From contig JABIUA010000003.1 in assembly GCA_018667575.1 (NCBI GenBank), positions 1 through 40,964 of the forward strand: a stretch of 40,964 bases of DNA, given 5' to 3'. The translations under genes and the position numbers were made by a program. Source of the stretch: Methanobacteriota archaeon. GTDB taxonomy: Archaea > Thermoplasmatota > Poseidoniia > Poseidoniales > Poseidoniaceae. The notes beneath the pieces are model-generated. The model was given only the letters and a program-made list of their open reading frames with translations, searched no databases and was not told where the DNA came from. Below, piece after piece: positions 39,519 through 40,964 of the stretch; within the stretch, counting starts at the first letter, position 1, and every line of letters starts with the position of its first letter.

Positions 39519-40748
39519 ATGGGACAGGAATCGAGACAGCTAGTAGTCGATGGAGGACAATCGATTGTTGATTTTGATAATAAAGCATTCAAGCCAATCC
39601 CTCAAGAGGGAATCGATTTAGCAGTTAAGGCAATGAGCGCTGGAGTTATGTATCGTTACCAACCAAAGAGTAAGGAACTCTCAATCACTGCAAAACTAGA
39701 ACATAGTTTCTCAAAATATATGGGTGTAAAGCACACAATTGGCACCAACTCATGTGGTTCTGCAATGTTCATCGCACTCAACATAGTTGGTGTAAAGCCT
39801 GGCGATAAAATTCTAACCAATGCTTTCACTTTCCATGCTGTACCTTCTGTCATTCAACACGCTAGAGCAATTCCAGTTCTGGTAGAGAGTAACCGCGAGT
39901 GGGCCATGAGCGCTGAAGACCTAGACAAGAAAGCAACAGAAACCGGAGCCAAGGTCTTACTCATGTCATACATGAGAGGCCACGTTCCTGATATGGACGC
40001 AGTAATGGAAGTAGTCAAGAAGCACGATTTGATTTTCATCGAAGACTGTGCGCATGCTTACGAAACTCTATGGAACGGAAAGTATCTTGGAAAATTCGGA
40101 CAAATCGGTTGTTTCTCAACCCAATCCTCCAAGGGAATGAGCGCAGGCGAAGGTGGAATCTTCATTACCGATAATGATGAATATGCTGCTAAGGCTGCTC
40201 TTTATGCAGGCTCTTATGAGAGGCTATGGACCAAGCATTTCGACCTCGACCCTGAAATCATGGATAGATTACAAAATCAAATTCCAGGTTATTCTATGCG
40301 TATGCAAGAAGTGACTGCAGCAATGTTGACACCACAAATCGAACGTCTTCCTAAAATCAAGAAAATTCATGTCGAAAATTGGAATCTTCTTCACAGCCTA
40401 ATTCACGGCCATGATAATATCGAAATCCCAATGCCACTGCCTCAAGTAGACAGTTTCTGTGATACAATGCAATTCCATTTGACCGGACTTTCCCGCGAAA
40501 AGGCAGACCAATTCATCGATTTGATGAAGATGGAAAATGTTCCAATGCAAATATTTGGGGCTAAGCGTAATGCTAGAGATTATCGTCAATGGGAATATGT
40601 TGAAGCGCATAAGGAAGAGTTAGGGGAAACCATTGCTAACATTGAATTTGCCTGTGACCTATCTCTTCAACCACATTTGACTCAAGATAATATTCGAGTT
40701 ATGGCTCAAGTTATTGGTGAAGTACTCGCCTACATTAATGCCCAATAA
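39519..40748 (+). CDS. DegT/DnrJ/EryC1/StrS-family aminotransferase
   Basis: These PLP enzymes transfer an amino group to a keto sugar nucleotide (or related cyclic sugar) in glycan or secondary metabolite synthesis. HTIGTNSCGSAMFIALNIVGVKPGDKILTNAFTFHAVPSVI is the fold-type I start, IFIEDCAHAYETLWNGKYLGKFGQIGCFSTQSSKGMSAGEGGIFIT carries the PLP aspartate region and the Schiff-base lysine in SSKGM. At 410 residues it is of usual length. GGTGAT, three bases before ATG 39519, supports that start over TTG 39516. It follows bolA-grx on the same strand and may be read through from them. The sugar acted on cannot be determined. Confidence 0.9.
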   Translation: MGQESRQLVVDGGQSIVDFDNKAFKPIPQEGIDLAVKAMSAGVMYRYQPKSKELSITAKLEHSFSKYMGVKHTIGTNSCGSAMFIALNIVGVKPGDKILTNAFTFHAVPSVIQHARAIPVLVESNREWAMSAEDLDKKATETGAKVLLMSYMRGHVPDMDAVMEVVKKHDLIFIEDCAHAYETLWNGKYLGKFGQIGCFSTQSSKGMSAGEGGIFITDNDEYAAKAALYAGSYERLWTKHFDLDPEIMDRLQNQIPGYSMRMQEVTAAMLTPQIERLPKIKKIHVENWNLLHSLIHGHDNIEIPMPLPQVDSFCDTMQFHLTGLSREKADQFIDLMKMENVPMQIFGAKRNARDYRQWEYVEAHKEELGETIANIEFACDLSLQPHLTQDNIRVMAQVIGEVLAYINAQ

Positions 40749-40758
40749 ATTTAGATTT

Positions 40759-40964
40759 TCAAAATCTAAAGTAAATGAAGTCAACAGTTTCTGCTGGTCT
40801 CAACAAAAAGGTAAACGAAACCAAAGTTCCACATATCAGACCCCACACTAACGGGTTTTGTTTAGAGATCCAAATTTTAAGTCCACCCATTTTACCACTG
40901 ATCCCGTGTATTAAAATAAACAGCCCAACCAAACAAATAGGTAATAATTTAATTTCAGGCAATA
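40759..40964 (-). CDS. C-terminal fragment of a probable MBOAT-family O-acyltransferase
   Basis: Only the last 68 or so codons are in the window; the start lies beyond the right edge. Two hydrophobic helices are visible (LLPICLVGLFILIHGIS and PLVWGLICGTLVSFTFLL). The chain ends RPAETVDFIYFRF. The FIYFxF tail is characteristic of AlgI/DltB-type membrane-bound O-acyltransferases, which acetylate secreted glycans. The assignment rests on this tail and membrane content alone, and another membrane family remains possible. It converges with the DegT aminotransferase gene ten bases away, consistent with a glycan-modification neighbourhood. Confidence 0.55.
   Translation of the reverse strand, partial: LPEIKLLPICLVGLFILIHGISGKMGGLKIWISKQNPLVWGLICGTLVSFTFLLRPAETVDFIYFRF

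Overview
The window is a dense stretch of an archaeal chromosome of moderate to low G+C (not calculated). Archaeal marker genes are a two-subunit DNA topoisomerase VI, transcription factor B (TFB), and the archaeal CoA enzymes pantoate kinase and 4-phosphopantoate--beta-alanine ligase. Several starts carry GGTGA/GGAGG-type ribosome binding sites, while others look leaderless. Large surface proteins with DGDGYGDN repeats, a bacterial-type leucyl-tRNA synthetase and a BolA/CGFS-glutaredoxin pair, together with streamlined gene ends, suggest a marine planktonic Thermoplasmatota lineage such as Marine Group II (Poseidoniales). That assignment is inference from gene content; no 16S rRNA is present.

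Layout. 1-2.2 kb (minus): a partial ArsR-like regulator and two anchored surface proteins. 2.2-8.3 kb (minus): top6B-top6A, a TVP38/VTT membrane protein and an aconitase-superfamily enzyme with its swivel domain at the N-terminus. 8.4-10.9 kb (plus): TFB and a helical-repeat protein. 10.9-14.2 kb: a small membrane protein, a sugar-nucleotidyltransferase, RNase HI, gcvH, another small membrane protein and a THEP1-type NTPase. 14.3-19.0 kb (minus): two TerB-like paralogues, GtrA, a short UDP-sugar dehydrogenase-like protein and four uncharacterised proteins. 19.0-21.9 kb: the CoA enzymes around nadC. 21.9-26.4 kb (minus): a CDIN1/C15orf41-like TPD-motif nuclease homologue, an SRPBCC-like protein and LeuRS. 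26.5-35.1 kb: a GHMP sugar kinase, a membrane-anchored double winged-helix regulator, a 1153-residue propeller/calcium-repeat surface protein and a winged-helix STAND ATPase. 35.1-41.0 kb: thioredoxin, ribulose-phosphate epimerase, a glycosyltransferase, a flippase, BolA, CGFS glutaredoxin, a DegT-type aminotransferase and the C-terminus of a probable MBOAT acyltransferase.

How the genes fit together. Genes for surface glycans (nucleotidyltransferase, UGDH-like enzyme, GtrA, sugar kinase, glycosyltransferase, flippase, DegT aminotransferase, MBOAT) are scattered rather than in one operon. They sit among surface proteins that such glycans might decorate. Pantoate kinase and phosphopantothenate synthesis catalyse consecutive CoA steps. 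BolA and the CGFS glutaredoxin are adjacent and probably act together in Fe-S handling. No tRNA, rRNA, insertion sequence, CRISPR array or phage gene was seen, and no gene-free gap exceeds about 200 bases. Convergent genes often abut or overlap. The least explained parts are the 27.3-35.1 kb sensor/surface/STAND block and several inverted repeats just upstream of start codons.
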